Below are positions 23,211 to 31,394 of a DNA stretch of 64,000 bases, in pieces. Numbering within the stretch: position 1 is the stretch's first letter; each line of letters begins with the position of its first letter. Source of the stretch: Microbacterium bovistercoris (GTDB taxonomy: Bacteria; Actinomycetota; Actinomycetes; Actinomycetales; Microbacteriaceae); the NCBI RefSeq assembly GCF_003387575.1, contig NZ_QUAB01000014.1, forward strand, positions 33,238 through 97,237, read 5' to 3'. The position numbers were made by a program, and so were the translations under genes. The notes beneath the pieces are model-generated. The model worked only from the letters and a program-made list of their open reading frames with translations, did no database searches and had not been told where the DNA came from.

Positions 23211-24952
23211 CGCTCACCGCCCCGCGCCTGCAGCGGCCGTCCGTGCCGCCGCCCGCCGACATCCTCGACCGTGCACCCCGTCACCGGGTCAGCCCCGAGC
23301 GCATCTCCGCCACGCTGACCCTGCTCGTCATCGCCGGCCTCGCCGTGGCATCCCTCGCCGAGCTGGACATCTCGTTCGCCGGCATGGCCGACAGCTGGGG
23401 GAACGCACAGAACTTCTTCGCCCGCGTCGGCGGACTGACCTTCCCGCCGGCCGACGAGCTGATCCAGCTCACCGTGCTCACCGTCGGCCTCGTGCTCACC
23501 GGAACGCTGCTCGCGGCGGTGCTCTCGGTGCCGATCGCCTACCTCGCCGCATCCAACACGACCCCGAACGCCACCGCCCGCGCGATCGCCCGCTTCATCG
23601 GCGTCTTCACCCGTGCGCTTCCCGATGTCGTGCTCGCCATGGTCTTCGTGCTGATGTTCTCGCTCGGCACCCTGCCCGGCATCCTCGCCATCGGCATCCA
23701 CTCGATCGGCATGATCTCGAAGATGTTCGCCGACGCGATCGAGCAGATCGACGAGGGCCCGCGTCTCGCGATCCGCGCCGCAGGCGGAACGCGGATGCAG
23801 GAGTTCTTCTCCGGCGTGCTGCCGCAGGTGCTGCCCAGCTGGGTGGCCACTGTGCTGCACCGCAACGACATCAACCTCCGAGGCTCGGTCGTGCTCGGCT
23901 ACGTCGGCGTCGCCGGCCTCGGCCTCGAGATGTCGCACGCTTTCAAGTCGCTGAACTACGGCCTCGGCCTGGGCATCGCCCTCGTGATCTTCCTGCTCTG
24001 CGTGGTGATGGAGATCGTCTCCAGCGCGGTGCGCGTCGCAATGCTCGGGGAGAAGGATGCCGGGAGAGGCGTGTTCGTGCGCTTCGTCACTTCGTTCCGC
24101 AACAGGAAGCCGGAACACCCCCGGGTGCTGAGCGAGCGAAGCGAGACGAAGTACGCCTCCGTCGACGCAGCCATGCGCCGTCCCTGGACCGCCACCCGCA
24201 TCCGCAATGTCTCGGCCGGCTTCGTCGCGATCGCGGTCGTGATCGCCGGCGTCGCAGTGAGCGACATCGTCTGGGGCGACCTGTTCACGTTCTGGGCGAA
24301 GATCCCAGAGGTCGTCGCGCAGTTCTGGCCGCCGGACTTCGGCAGTTACGGCTTCCCGGTGATCGCCGGAGCCATGCTCGACACCGTGAAGATCGCGCTC
24401 GCCGCGTGCCTGATCACCCTCGTGCTCTCGCTCGGCATCGGCTCGCTCGCCGCGCGCAACGTCGCCCCGAACGCCGGAGTCCGAGGCGGGTTCCGCCTGC
24501 TGCTGGTGATCATCCGAGGCATCCCCGAGCTCATCCTCGCGATCGTGCTGATCGTGATCACGGGCCTGGGAGCGCAGGCGGGGACGATCGCGCTCGCGTT
24601 CGGCGGCATCGGCCTGCTCGGCAAGCTCATCGCCGACTCGTTCGAGGAGGTGCCCCGCGGACCGGAGCGCGCGATGACCGCCGCCGGCGCCACGCGCCTG
24701 CAGCGCTACGCCGCGGCCACGCTCCCGCAGGGGTCCCGCGCCCTGATCGGCCACACGTTCTACCTGCTCGACACGAACATCCGCGCCGCGACGCTGCTCG
24801 GCATCGTCGGCGGCGGCGGCATCGGCTACTACCTGCTGAACGCCGGGCAGGGCTCGAACTACCCGCTGGTGACGAGCATCGTGCTGATGATCCTCGTGAC
24901 CGTGCTGATCGTGGAGGGCATCGCAATGTGGATGAGGAAGGTGTTCCGATGA
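23207..24952 (+). CDS. phnE: Fused double-domain phosphonate ABC permease (PhnE-PhnE)
   Basis: At 581 residues this is about twice a normal PhnE. Two binding-protein-dependent permease domains are present (about 75-300 and 385-575), each with its own EAA-type loop: AIEQIDEGPRLAIRAAGGTRMQEFFSGVLPQ and SFEEVPRGPERAMTAAGATRLQRYAAATLPQ. In many bacteria these are two proteins. The linker contains LSERSETK (from about residue 308), the in-frame translation of repeat family B, suggesting that a repeat marks or filled the fusion junction. ATGA overlaps join it to phnC and to the oxidoreductase gene. Confidence 0.93.
   Translation: MTLTAPRLQRPSVPPPADILDRAPRHRVSPERISATLTLLVIAGLAVASLAELDISFAGMADSWGNAQNFFARVGGLTFPPADELIQLTVLTVGLVLTGTLLAAVLSVPIAYLAASNTTPNATARAIARFIGVFTRALPDVVLAMVFVLMFSLGTLPGILAIGIHSIGMISKMFADAIEQIDEGPRLAIRAAGGTRMQEFFSGVLPQVLPSWVATVLHRNDINLRGSVVLGYVGVAGLGLEMSHAFKSLNYGLGLGIALVIFLLCVVMEIVSSAVRVAMLGEKDAGRGVFVRFVTSFRNRKPEHPRVLSERSETKYASVDAAMRRPWTATRIRNVSAGFVAIAVVIAGVAVSDIVWGDLFTFWAKIPEVVAQFWPPDFGSYGFPVIAGAMLDTVKIALAACLITLVLSLGIGSLAARNVAPNAGVRGGFRLLLVIIRGIPELILAIVLIVITGLGAQAGTIALAFGGIGLLGKLIADSFEEVPRGPERAMTAAGATRLQRYAAATLPQGSRALIGHTFYLLDTNIRAATLLGIVGGGGIGYYLLNAGQGSNYPLVTSIVLMILVTVLIVEGIAMWMRKVFR
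24125..24151 (+). repeat. Repeat family B inside the phnE linker
   Basis: CTGAGCGAGCGAAGCGAGAC is read in frame as LSERSE(TK). The same half-site occurs in intergenic inverted pairs at 22.3 and 34.0 kb. Confidence 0.85.
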
Positions 24953-26094
24953 GCCGCGCAGATGTCGTCGTCGTCGGGTCGGGGATCGTCGGGCTCGGCG
25001 CCGCCTACGCGGCGGTGCGCCGGGGACTGAGCGTCACCGTCGTCGATCGCACAGAGCGCCCCGTGGGCGCCACGATCCGCAACTTCGGGCATCTCTGCAT
25101 AGGCGCGCAGACAGGTGAGGCGCGCCGGTACGGAGACGCCTCCCGCGGGCTCTGGCTGCGCCTCGCGCAGGACGCGGGATTCTGGCTGCGCGAGTCCGGC
25201 ACGTTGGTCGCGGCCCGGCACGACGACGAGCTCGCCGTGCTCGAGCGGGCCGCCCGCGACGGCGGCATCCGGATGCTGGATGCCGCGGAGCTGCTGACCC
25301 GTGCGCCGCTGCGCCGGGGCGATCTCGTCGGCGGCGCGCTCATCGAGGCCGATCTGCAGGCGAACCCGCGCGAGGCCGCCGATGCGATCGTCCGGCACCT
25401 CGCAGGCCTCGGCGTGGACTTCCGCTTCCGCACCGCGGTCACCGCCGTCGAGACCGGGCGAGTGCACACCACCCGCGGACCGATCGACGCCGGGCTGGTG
25501 GTCGTCGCGGTGAACCATGACATCGACCAGCTGCTGCCCGGAGTCGCCGAGGACGTCGGCATCCAGCGCTGCGCCCTCGACATGATGCGCGTCGCGGCGG
25601 ACCTGCCCGCGCCGCTCACGGCACCGCTGCTCACCGGCTGGTCGCTGGTGCGCTACGGCCGGTTCGGGGCACTGCCCGAGACGGCGGCGCTGCGGGAACG
25701 GCTGCACGCCGAGCGCCCCGACCTCGCCGCGCTCGACCTGAACCAGATGTACACCCAGCTGCCGGACGGATCGCTGCTGGTCGGCGACTCGCACGTCAAG
25801 GATGTGCAGCCGGGGCCGTTCCAGCCCGAGGCGGCCTTCGACGCGTTCCTCGACGAGGCGCGGGCGCTGTTCGCCGCAGACCGCTTCCGCGTGCTCGAGC
25901 GGTGGCAGGGCGTGTACGCGTCCGGACCGGCGGAGTTCCTCCGCGAACAGGTCGCCGACGGCGTGCTCGCGATCGCGGCGACCACCGGCATCGGCATGAC
26001 CTGCGGACTCGGCCTCGCCGAGACCGCCCTCTCAGAGACCCTCGGGTGGGCATCGTCGTCCGCCCTCATCACCGCCCAGGAGGCACTCGCATGA
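24949..26094 (+). CDS. FAD-dependent oxidoreductase of the phosphonate-associated (TIGR03364-like) family
   Basis: A 381-residue DAO-fold flavoprotein with the N-terminal dinucleotide motif VVVGSGIVGLGAAYA (7-21) and a C-terminal FAD-contact region AIAATTGIGMTCGLGLAE. RNFGHLCIGAQTGEARR is characteristic of the phosphonate-cluster subfamily, which oxidatively deaminates 2-aminoethylphosphonate or its N-methyl derivative to phosphonoacetaldehyde. No PhnW transaminase is present, so this enzyme probably carries out the first catabolic step. ATGA overlap with phnE and with the next gene. Confidence 0.88.
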   Translation: MSRADVVVVGSGIVGLGAAYAAVRRGLSVTVVDRTERPVGATIRNFGHLCIGAQTGEARRYGDASRGLWLRLAQDAGFWLRESGTLVAARHDDELAVLERAARDGGIRMLDAAELLTRAPLRRGDLVGGALIEADLQANPREAADAIVRHLAGLGVDFRFRTAVTAVETGRVHTTRGPIDAGLVVVAVNHDIDQLLPGVAEDVGIQRCALDMMRVAADLPAPLTAPLLTGWSLVRYGRFGALPETAALRERLHAERPDLAALDLNQMYTQLPDGSLLVGDSHVKDVQPGPFQPEAAFDAFLDEARALFAADRFRVLERWQGVYASGPAEFLREQVADGVLAIAATTGIGMTCGLGLAETALSETLGWASSSALITAQEALA

Positions 26095-26795
26095 TCCCCA
26101 TCGAACTCGTCGTACTCGACATGGCCGGCACGACGGTGCTCGACGACGGCGTCGTGGAGCAGGCGTTCCAACGGGCTGCGCAGCGCACCGGCATCGCTGA
26201 GCGGATGCCGTGGGACGAGGCCCTCGCCTATGTGCGCGAGACCATGGGGCAGTCCAAGATCGACGTCTTCACGCATCTCTCCGGTGGTGACCGTGCTGCG
26301 GCCGAGCGCGCCACGACGGCGTTCGAGGGTGCGTACGAGGAGATCATCGCGGAGCAGGGCGCCACGGAGATCCCCGGTGCACGCGCGGCGATCGAGTCGT
26401 TGAAGGGTGCCGGCTTGCAGGTCGCCCTGACCACGGGCTTCGCCCCGGTGACCCGCGACGCGATCATCGCCGCGCTCGGCTGGGGAGACCTCGTCGACGT
26501 CGCGCTGTCGCCGGCGGATGCCGGACGCGGGCGCCCCGCACCCGACCTGGTGCTCACCGCACTGCTGCGCGCGGGGGCCTCCGACGTGCGTGCGGTCGCC
26601 GTCGCGGGCGACACCGTGAGCGACGTGCGCTCGGGTCGCAGCGCGGGAGCGGGGTTCGTCGCCGGTGTGCTGACCGGCGCGCACGACCGCACGGCGCTGA
26701 CGGAGGCCGGAGCGGATGCCGTGCTGGCATCCGTCGTCGACCTGCAGCCCGCGCTCGCCGCGCAGGGTCTGCTGCCGCTCCCGGCGGCCGTGTGA
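26091..26795 (+). CDS. Phosphonatase-like HAD hydrolase (PhnX-like)
   Basis: A 234-residue HAD enzyme. The nucleophile motif LDMAGTT (D10, with A12 as in phosphonatases) is followed by the cap segment TMGQSKIDVF, whose K56 matches the Schiff-base lysine region MGxxK of phosphonoacetaldehyde hydrolase, then LTTGF and VAGDTVSDVRSG. It would cleave the C-P bond of phosphonoacetaldehyde to acetaldehyde and phosphate after the flavoenzyme step. Retention of K56 favours a true C-P hydrolase over a generic phosphatase. Confidence 0.88.
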   Translation: MIPIELVVLDMAGTTVLDDGVVEQAFQRAAQRTGIAERMPWDEALAYVRETMGQSKIDVFTHLSGGDRAAAERATTAFEGAYEEIIAEQGATEIPGARAAIESLKGAGLQVALTTGFAPVTRDAIIAALGWGDLVDVALSPADAGRGRPAPDLVLTALLRAGASDVRAVAVAGDTVSDVRSGRSAGAGFVAGVLTGAHDRTALTEAGADAVLASVVDLQPALAAQGLLPLPAAV

Positions 26796-26927
26796 TGCCG
26801 CGCGCGGGAGGCGTGCCGACAGCGGGTGCACCGCTGGCCGTCGAGTGCACCGGCTCAGGATGTCGATACGTGGTGCTTTCGGCGACTGCCGGCGCGCTCG
26901 CCGCCGGCAGCGCAGGAGGAGTGTGAG

Positions 26928-28013
26928 ATGCGGGCGGCACTGACGCGACCTCCGGGGGTGCACCGCGACGTCGTGCTGCGGCCGCCCGCCGTGGCGATGG
27001 CGTTCCTCGGGGAGGGACTGCCGCACGAGGCCGTCGCCGTACCGGGCGTCGCCCTCGGCGAGCACGAGGTGCTCGTCGCGGTGGAGCTCTCCACCGTGTG
27101 CGGTTCGGACGTGCACACCGTGCAGGGGCGCCGCGCGGCAACGGTGCCGCTCGTACTCGGGCACGAGAGCGTGGGGCGCATCGTCGCCGTGGGCGACGGC
27201 GGGGCCCGGTGCGCCGAGGGCTCGGAGCTCGCCGTCGGCGACCGCGTGGTGTGGTCGGTCACGGCATCGTGCGGGACATGCGATCGCTGCGCCGCAGGCA
27301 TCCCGCAGAAGTGCCGTTCGCTGGCCAAATACGGGCATGAGCGCATCGCGCCGCACGCCGAGCTGAACGGTGCCTTCGCCAGCCACGTGCAGCTGAAGCC
27401 GGGCACGACGATCGTCCGCGTTCCCGAGCAGCTTCCGGCGGCGGTCGCCGCCCCGGCATCCTGTGCCACGGCGACCGCGTGGGCAGCCGTCGCCCGAGCG
27501 GGCGCGATCCGCCCGCTTCAGGGGGCGCGCGTGCGCGTGCACGGGGCTGGTCTGGTCGGCATCTCGGCCGCGGCCATCGCCGCCGAGCAGGGCGCTGTCG
27601 TCGACGTGCGCGATCCGGATGCTGCGCGCGCCGCGCAGGCCGAGGAGTTCGGTGCGGCCGGATTCGACGGGGCACCCGACATCGTGATCGAGGCCTCAGG
27701 GCATGCGGTGCAGGTGGCGCTGGCCGAGGTCGAGGTCGGCGGGGTCGTCGTGCTGGTCGGAAGCGTGTTCCCCGCGCCGCCGGTTCCCCTGGACGCCGAG
27801 AGCATCGTGCGACGACTGGTGACCGTCGCCGGGGTGCACAACTACACCGGAGCCGAGCTCGCCGGGGCGGTCGGCTTCCTCAGCGGCGCAGGACGGGCCT
27901 ACCCGTTTGCGGCGGCTGTCGGTGCGGTGCATCCGCTCACCGACCTGGACGGCGCGATCAGGGCCGCCGCAGCGCCCGGTGCCCCGCTGCGGATCGGCGT
28001 CGCCGCGCACTGA
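26928..28013 (+). CDS. Zinc-dependent alcohol dehydrogenase of the phosphonate cluster
   Basis: A 361-residue MDR-family dehydrogenase. Catalytic-zinc residues are C58 (TVCGSDVH) and H79/E80 (LGHE); structural-zinc cysteines are C115, C118, C121 and C129 (CGTCDRCAAGIPQKC). The nucleotide-binding turn is GAGLVGISAAAIAAEQGA. It resembles the phosphonate-catabolism-associated alcohol dehydrogenases. It may act on acetaldehyde or another aldehyde released from the phosphonate. CAGGAGGAG precedes the ATG. The 132-bp spacer before it contains a CTGCCGGC/GCCGGCAG hairpin that could limit read-through from the HAD gene. Confidence 0.88.
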   Translation: MRAALTRPPGVHRDVVLRPPAVAMAFLGEGLPHEAVAVPGVALGEHEVLVAVELSTVCGSDVHTVQGRRAATVPLVLGHESVGRIVAVGDGGARCAEGSELAVGDRVVWSVTASCGTCDRCAAGIPQKCRSLAKYGHERIAPHAELNGAFASHVQLKPGTTIVRVPEQLPAAVAAPASCATATAWAAVARAGAIRPLQGARVRVHGAGLVGISAAAIAAEQGAVVDVRDPDAARAAQAEEFGAAGFDGAPDIVIEASGHAVQVALAEVEVGGVVVLVGSVFPAPPVPLDAESIVRRLVTVAGVHNYTGAELAGAVGFLSGAGRAYPFAAAVGAVHPLTDLDGAIRAAAAPGAPLRIGVAAH

Positions 28014-28081
28014 TGCCGTCGCAGATGCCGGTGCCGCGGCGGGCCCAGAGTGTCACACTGGAATCAGGAAAGGAGGCGACC

Positions 28082-28285
28082 ATGGCCGATCCTGAGATCA
28101 ACACGTGGTGGCCGCACCTGCACGCTGCGACGAAGGACCTGCTCGACGACATCGGCGGCGACCCGCTGCCCGCACACGTGCTCGATGAGATCGCGGTCAT
28201 CACGGGCAGACCCGTTCCCGAGGACTGCCACCTGACGCCGAGCGATCACGACTTCATCCGCACGCAGCGCGAAGAGGTCGACTGA
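28082..28285 (+). CDS. Small conserved hypothetical protein (67 aa)
   Basis: A small acidic protein (MADPEINTWWPHLHAATKDLLDDIGGDPLPAHVLDEIAV...) with a strong AGGAGG ribosome-binding site 5-6 nt before the ATG, the best in the window. Two Trp residues and an HLH start suggest a compact helical domain. No family or function recognised. It follows the phosphonate operon by 68 bp and is convergent with the FHA gene, whose stop is 4 bp away. Confidence 0.65.
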   Translation: MADPEINTWWPHLHAATKDLLDDIGGDPLPAHVLDEIAVITGRPVPEDCHLTPSDHDFIRTQREEVD

Positions 28286-28289
28286 CCAG

Positions 28290-28745
28290 TCAGTGGTGGC
28301 GGTAGTCCGGGCGATCCGGCTGCCGTCGCTGGTGCGTGCCCTCGCCGCCTTCGCGTCCGCCGTAGGGGCGGCCGTGATCGGCGTACTCGGCGCGCATGAA
28401 GACGATCCGCCAGGGGCCCATCGTGAATCGCGCTCCGGTGCGCAGCACCTCGGTGCGATCCTCCGACCCCCCGATCGGGCGGGCGTTCGTCTCGCCCGGT
28501 CCGTGCATGGTCAGCAGGTACTCGTCGTGCTCGTCGTGCCGGATGGTGGCGTGCAGGGGCATCGTGCCCTCGAGCACGACGTGATTGCCGCCGTCAGAGC
28601 CGATGGTGACGAGATCGGCGTCGAGCGGGAAGACGATCCGCCCGTCCTCCTCGTTCACGATGAGCAGGTGCGGTTCGCCGGACCCCCACGACGAGTGGGT
28701 GGTCGTCGGCTGGGGCGCGTGGGGCGCCGGCGCTTCAGGACGCAT
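28290..28745 (-). CDS. FHA domain protein
   Basis: A 151-residue protein. After a Pro/His-rich N-terminus, residues about 25-115 form an FHA-like beta sandwich: HLLIVNEEDGRIVFPLDADLVTIGSDGGNHVVLEGTMPLHATIRHDEHDEYLLTMHG. The usual G-R of the phosphothreonine loop is G-S here and SxxH becomes LHATI, so phosphopeptide binding may be weak. The C-terminus is basic/His-rich. FHA proteins normally dock to Thr-phosphorylated partners of Ser/Thr kinases; no kinase is nearby. ATG 28745 has GAGGAC upstream. Confidence 0.75.
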   Translation of the reverse strand: MRPEAPAPHAPQPTTTHSSWGSGEPHLLIVNEEDGRIVFPLDADLVTIGSDGGNHVVLEGTMPLHATIRHDEHDEYLLTMHGPGETNARPIGGSEDRTEVLRTGARFTMGPWRIVFMRAEYADHGRPYGGREGGEGTHQRRQPDRPDYRHH

Positions 28746-28884
28746 GATGTCCTCCTCGGGCTCGCCGTCGGCGGCCCTGGGGACCCGCTCCCGTCACGGG
28801 GGCGGAGCCGCCGACGGGTTCATCTCCGATGTTACGCCGGTCGCAGGGGCGCGGCTCCGGTTCTGCCGCTCCCCAGCCCGTTGG

Positions 28885-28943
28885 CTCCGGTCGCGATCCA
28901 GCACAGTGTTGGCGCTCGGGACTGTGCTCGATTGCGACGGGAG
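28885..28943. repeat. Hairpin repeat family A, copy 2
   Basis: 23-bp arms at 28885-28907 and 28921-28943 (core GCGATCCAGCACAGT / ACTGTGCTCGATTGC) with three mismatches and a 13-nt loop. Confidence 0.88.
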
Positions 28944-28974
28944 CGCGTGGGGCTCGCGGTCCCTCCTGTTCGAA

Positions 28975-29026
28975 TCGCGATTCAGCACAGTGTTGGCGCG
29001 TGGGACTGTGCTCGATTGCGACGGGA
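28975..29026. repeat. Hairpin repeat family A, copy 3
   Basis: Arms TCGCGATTCAGCACAGT (28975-28991) and ACTGTGCTCGATTGCGA (29005-29021). It lies 31 bp from copy 2 in the same orientation. Confidence 0.85.
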
Positions 29027-29141
29027 ATACGTGGGGCGGGGTCGCGTTGCGATTCGCGATCGAGTGCTCTGCCCGGACCGGACGCACGGAGCCTGTGGAT
29101 AACGTCTGCGTGCGTGTCGGCTCCCTGCCATCATCGGGCGG

Positions 29142-30122
29142 ATGACGGCACGACGCCCGCTTCCGGATGAACTCGACCAGCGATTCGGCATTGCTGTCGC
29201 CAGCGCGAGCGGTGTGGCGCGCAATCGCATGCGGGCGTCCGACCTCGACATCCCCTTCCCGGGTGTCAGACGCCGCATCCTGCACGACCTGCCCGATCCG
29301 CCGTTCGATCCGTACGAGCGGCAAGCCCACGAACGCCTTGAGCGTGCGCTCGACTACGCACCACGGCTGACCGATGCCCAGTTCGTCAGCCACGAGTCGG
29401 CCGCGGCCGTGCTCGGTGCACCGCTGCCCATGGTCCTGGACGAGCACGGCGAGATCGCCGACCTCTCGCGCGCGTCCGTGCACGTCAGCGTTCTCGGTAC
29501 AGGGCCGCTCCCTCGCTGCTCGGGGGTGATCGGCCACCGCGCGAACCCCGAGACCACGCGTGTCGGGACGGCCCGAGGCATCCGCATCTCCGATGCGGCG
29601 ACGACCTGGGCGTCCCTGGCGCATCTGCAGGTTCCCGACCTCGTCGCCGTCGGTGACTACTTCTGCCGTAGGTGGCGGCCCGGGGTCGGCCGGAAGCACG
29701 TCGGCAGACGGTCGTTCTGCACGATCGATGATCTGCGAAAGGTCACCACCGGCGGTCGCCGTCGCGGAATCATCCGTCTGCGCGAGGCCGTGGAGCTGGT
29801 CCGAGAGGACTCCTGGTCGCCTCGCGAGACGAAGCTGCGACTGATGCTGTGCGAAGCGCACCTGCCGGAGCCTCAGCTCAACATCGATGTGCGCGACGAC
29901 GACGGTCGATTCCTCGGATGCGTGGATCTGGCATATCCGGAGCTCAAGGTCGCGATCGAGTACCAGAGCATGTTGCACGGCCCGCGGTACGCGGCGGACG
30001 TGGAGCGGATCGCCGCGCTGCGCGCAGCAGGCTGGATCGTGATCGAGGTGACCAGCGAGTTGTTCCGCCGCCCCGACGAGATCGTGCGCCGCGTGCGCGC
30101 GGCGATCTCCGAGCGGCGCTGA
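29142..30122 (+). CDS. Conserved hypothetical protein with C-terminal VSR/DUF559-like PD-(D/E)xK region
   Basis: A 326-residue protein of a family that is multi-copy in Microbacteriaceae. The N-terminal half resembles AbiEi-like winged-helix/antitoxin-fold proteins (HESAAAVLGAPLP...). The C-terminal 110 residues (FLGCVDLAYPELKVAIEYQSMLHGPRYAADVERIAALRAAGWIVIEVTSELF) have the beta-alpha-beta pattern of VSR/DUF559 endonuclease-like domains, with D and E at the positions expected for the metal site. The usual catalytic K is replaced (EYQ), so activity is uncertain. Flanked on both sides by family A hairpins. Function unknown. Confidence 0.72.
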   Translation: MTARRPLPDELDQRFGIAVASASGVARNRMRASDLDIPFPGVRRRILHDLPDPPFDPYERQAHERLERALDYAPRLTDAQFVSHESAAAVLGAPLPMVLDEHGEIADLSRASVHVSVLGTGPLPRCSGVIGHRANPETTRVGTARGIRISDAATTWASLAHLQVPDLVAVGDYFCRRWRPGVGRKHVGRRSFCTIDDLRKVTTGGRRRGIIRLREAVELVREDSWSPRETKLRLMLCEAHLPEPQLNIDVRDDDGRFLGCVDLAYPELKVAIEYQSMLHGPRYAADVERIAALRAAGWIVIEVTSELFRRPDEIVRRVRAAISERR

Positions 30123-30132
30123 ATCGCGCTGC

Positions 30133-30186
30133 CGTCGCAATCCGGCACGGTGTTCGCGGCTGGGCTGTGCTCATTGCGACGGGAGC
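30133..30186. repeat. Hairpin repeat family A, copy 4 (degenerate)
   Basis: GTCGCAATCCGGCACGGT pairs with GCTGTGCTCATTGCGAC, one base shorter than the other copies in the right arm. It lies 11 bp after the nuclease-like gene stop. Confidence 0.78.
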
Positions 30187-30242
30187 GGATGCGTGGCCAC
30201 GTGCGACGGGAACGTGCGTGAAACACGGGTTCGGCGCGGGCG

Positions 30243-30248
30243 TAGCCT
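30243..30248 (+). promoter_or_regulatory. -10 element TAGCCT of the nitronate monooxygenase gene
   Basis: TAGCCT ends 7 nt before the ATG at 30256; GGGAG in between gives only a very short possible leader. Confidence 0.5.
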
Positions 30249-30255
30249 CGGGAGT

Positions 30256-31296
30256 ATGAGTGACCTCTGCGCGCTGCTCGGCATCCGGCATCCGATCGTC
30301 CTGGCTCCGTTCGGCGGGCTGTCCTCGGTGGCACTGACAGCAGCGGTGAGTGAGGCGGGCGGGCTCGGATCGTACGGGCTGTACGGCTACGACGGCGAGC
30401 GGATCGCGCGCACGGCCGCCGCGCTGCGGGATGCCACGGACGCGCCGTTCGCGCTGAACATCTGGCTGCCGACCGGGGACGAGGTCGCCCCAAGCCCCGA
30501 GCACGACGGCTATGCGCAGACGCTCGTCGCGTTCTACGCCGAAGTCGGCATGGATGCTCCGCCGCGACCCGACCGCTATCTGCCGACGCTCCAGGAGCAG
30601 CTCGACGCGATCTGGGATGCCGCACCTGCCGCGCTCAGCGTCGTGTTCGGAGTACCCTCGGGAGAACTCGTCGAGGAGGCCCACCGGCGGGGCATCCGGG
30701 TGATCGGCACGGCGACCACCGTCGCCGAGGCGGTGGCGCTCGAGGCCGGCGGGGTGGACGCGATCGTCGCGACAGGTGCCGAGGCGGCCGGCCACCGGGT
30801 GTCGTTCCTGAAGCCGGCGGAGCAGTCGCTGGTCGGGTTGTTCTCGCTGCTGCCGCAGGTGGCGGATGCCGTGTCGGTGCCGGTGATCGCGGCCGGCGGC
30901 ATCGCCGATCGCCGTGGGGTCGCCGCGGCCTTCGCCCTGGGTGCCGACGGCGTGCAGGTCGGCACTGCGTTTCTGGTCACGGGGGAGTCGGCTGCGAACG
31001 ACGCACACCGGGTGGCGATCCGTGGCACTGCGGCCGACGAGAGCGTTCTGACGCGGGCCATGAGCGGACGGCTGTCCCGTGGCGCCGCGAACCGCGCGGT
31101 CCGCGAGATCGAGGCATCCGGCGCCATCGCGCCGTTCCCCGCGCAGAACTGGCTCACCGGACGGTTCCGCGCCGTCGCCGGGGAGCGCGGCCTCGGTGAG
31201 CTGCAGTCGCTGTGGCTCGGGCAGTCGGCGCCGCTCGCACGCGGCACCGCAGCATCCGACGTCTTCGCCGAGCTGCTGGCGGGCGTGCCCGCCTGA
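30256..31296 (+). CDS. Nitronate monooxygenase (2-nitropropane dioxygenase-like FMN enzyme)
   Basis: A 346-residue FMN-dependent TIM barrel. Family blocks: RHPIVLAPFGGLSS at the N-terminus, VFGVPSGELVEEAHRRGIRVIGTATTVAEA, GVDAIVATGAEAAGHRVSF with the active-site His in AGHR, PVIAAGGIADRRGVAAAFALGADGVQVGTAFL (phosphate-binding). These enzymes oxidise alkyl nitronates (for example propionate-3-nitronate) and protect against them; some homologues are quinone reductases. Probably a single-gene transcript bounded by hairpin copies 4 and 5. Confidence 0.92.
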   Translation: MSDLCALLGIRHPIVLAPFGGLSSVALTAAVSEAGGLGSYGLYGYDGERIARTAAALRDATDAPFALNIWLPTGDEVAPSPEHDGYAQTLVAFYAEVGMDAPPRPDRYLPTLQEQLDAIWDAAPAALSVVFGVPSGELVEEAHRRGIRVIGTATTVAEAVALEAGGVDAIVATGAEAAGHRVSFLKPAEQSLVGLFSLLPQVADAVSVPVIAAGGIADRRGVAAAFALGADGVQVGTAFLVTGESAANDAHRVAIRGTAADESVLTRAMSGRLSRGAANRAVREIEASGAIAPFPAQNWLTGRFRAVAGERGLGELQSLWLGQSAPLARGTAASDVFAELLAGVPA

Positions 31297-31298
31297 CG

Positions 31299-31357
31299 CT
31301 CCGGTCGCGATCCGGCACAGTGGCGGGTCGCGTGACTGTGCTCGATTGCGACGGGAG
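31299..31357. repeat. Hairpin repeat family A, copy 5
   Basis: Arms at 31299-31321 and 31335-31357 (core GCGATCCGGCACAGT / ACTGTGCTCGATTGC). It starts 3 bp after the nitronate monooxygenase stop, in a convergent spacer, where it could serve as a bidirectional terminator. Confidence 0.88.
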
Positions 31358-31394
31358 CGTGGCGGGCGACCGCGGCAGGGGCGCGAGGGCGACG

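Larger units (their letters stand above)
28746..29141. other. 396-bp intergenic region carrying two family A hairpins
   Basis: No coding sequence is supported. It holds hairpin copies 2 and 3 in direct succession, then about 115 bp of ordinary sequence that must carry the promoter of the nuclease-like gene at 29142. Confidence 0.7.
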
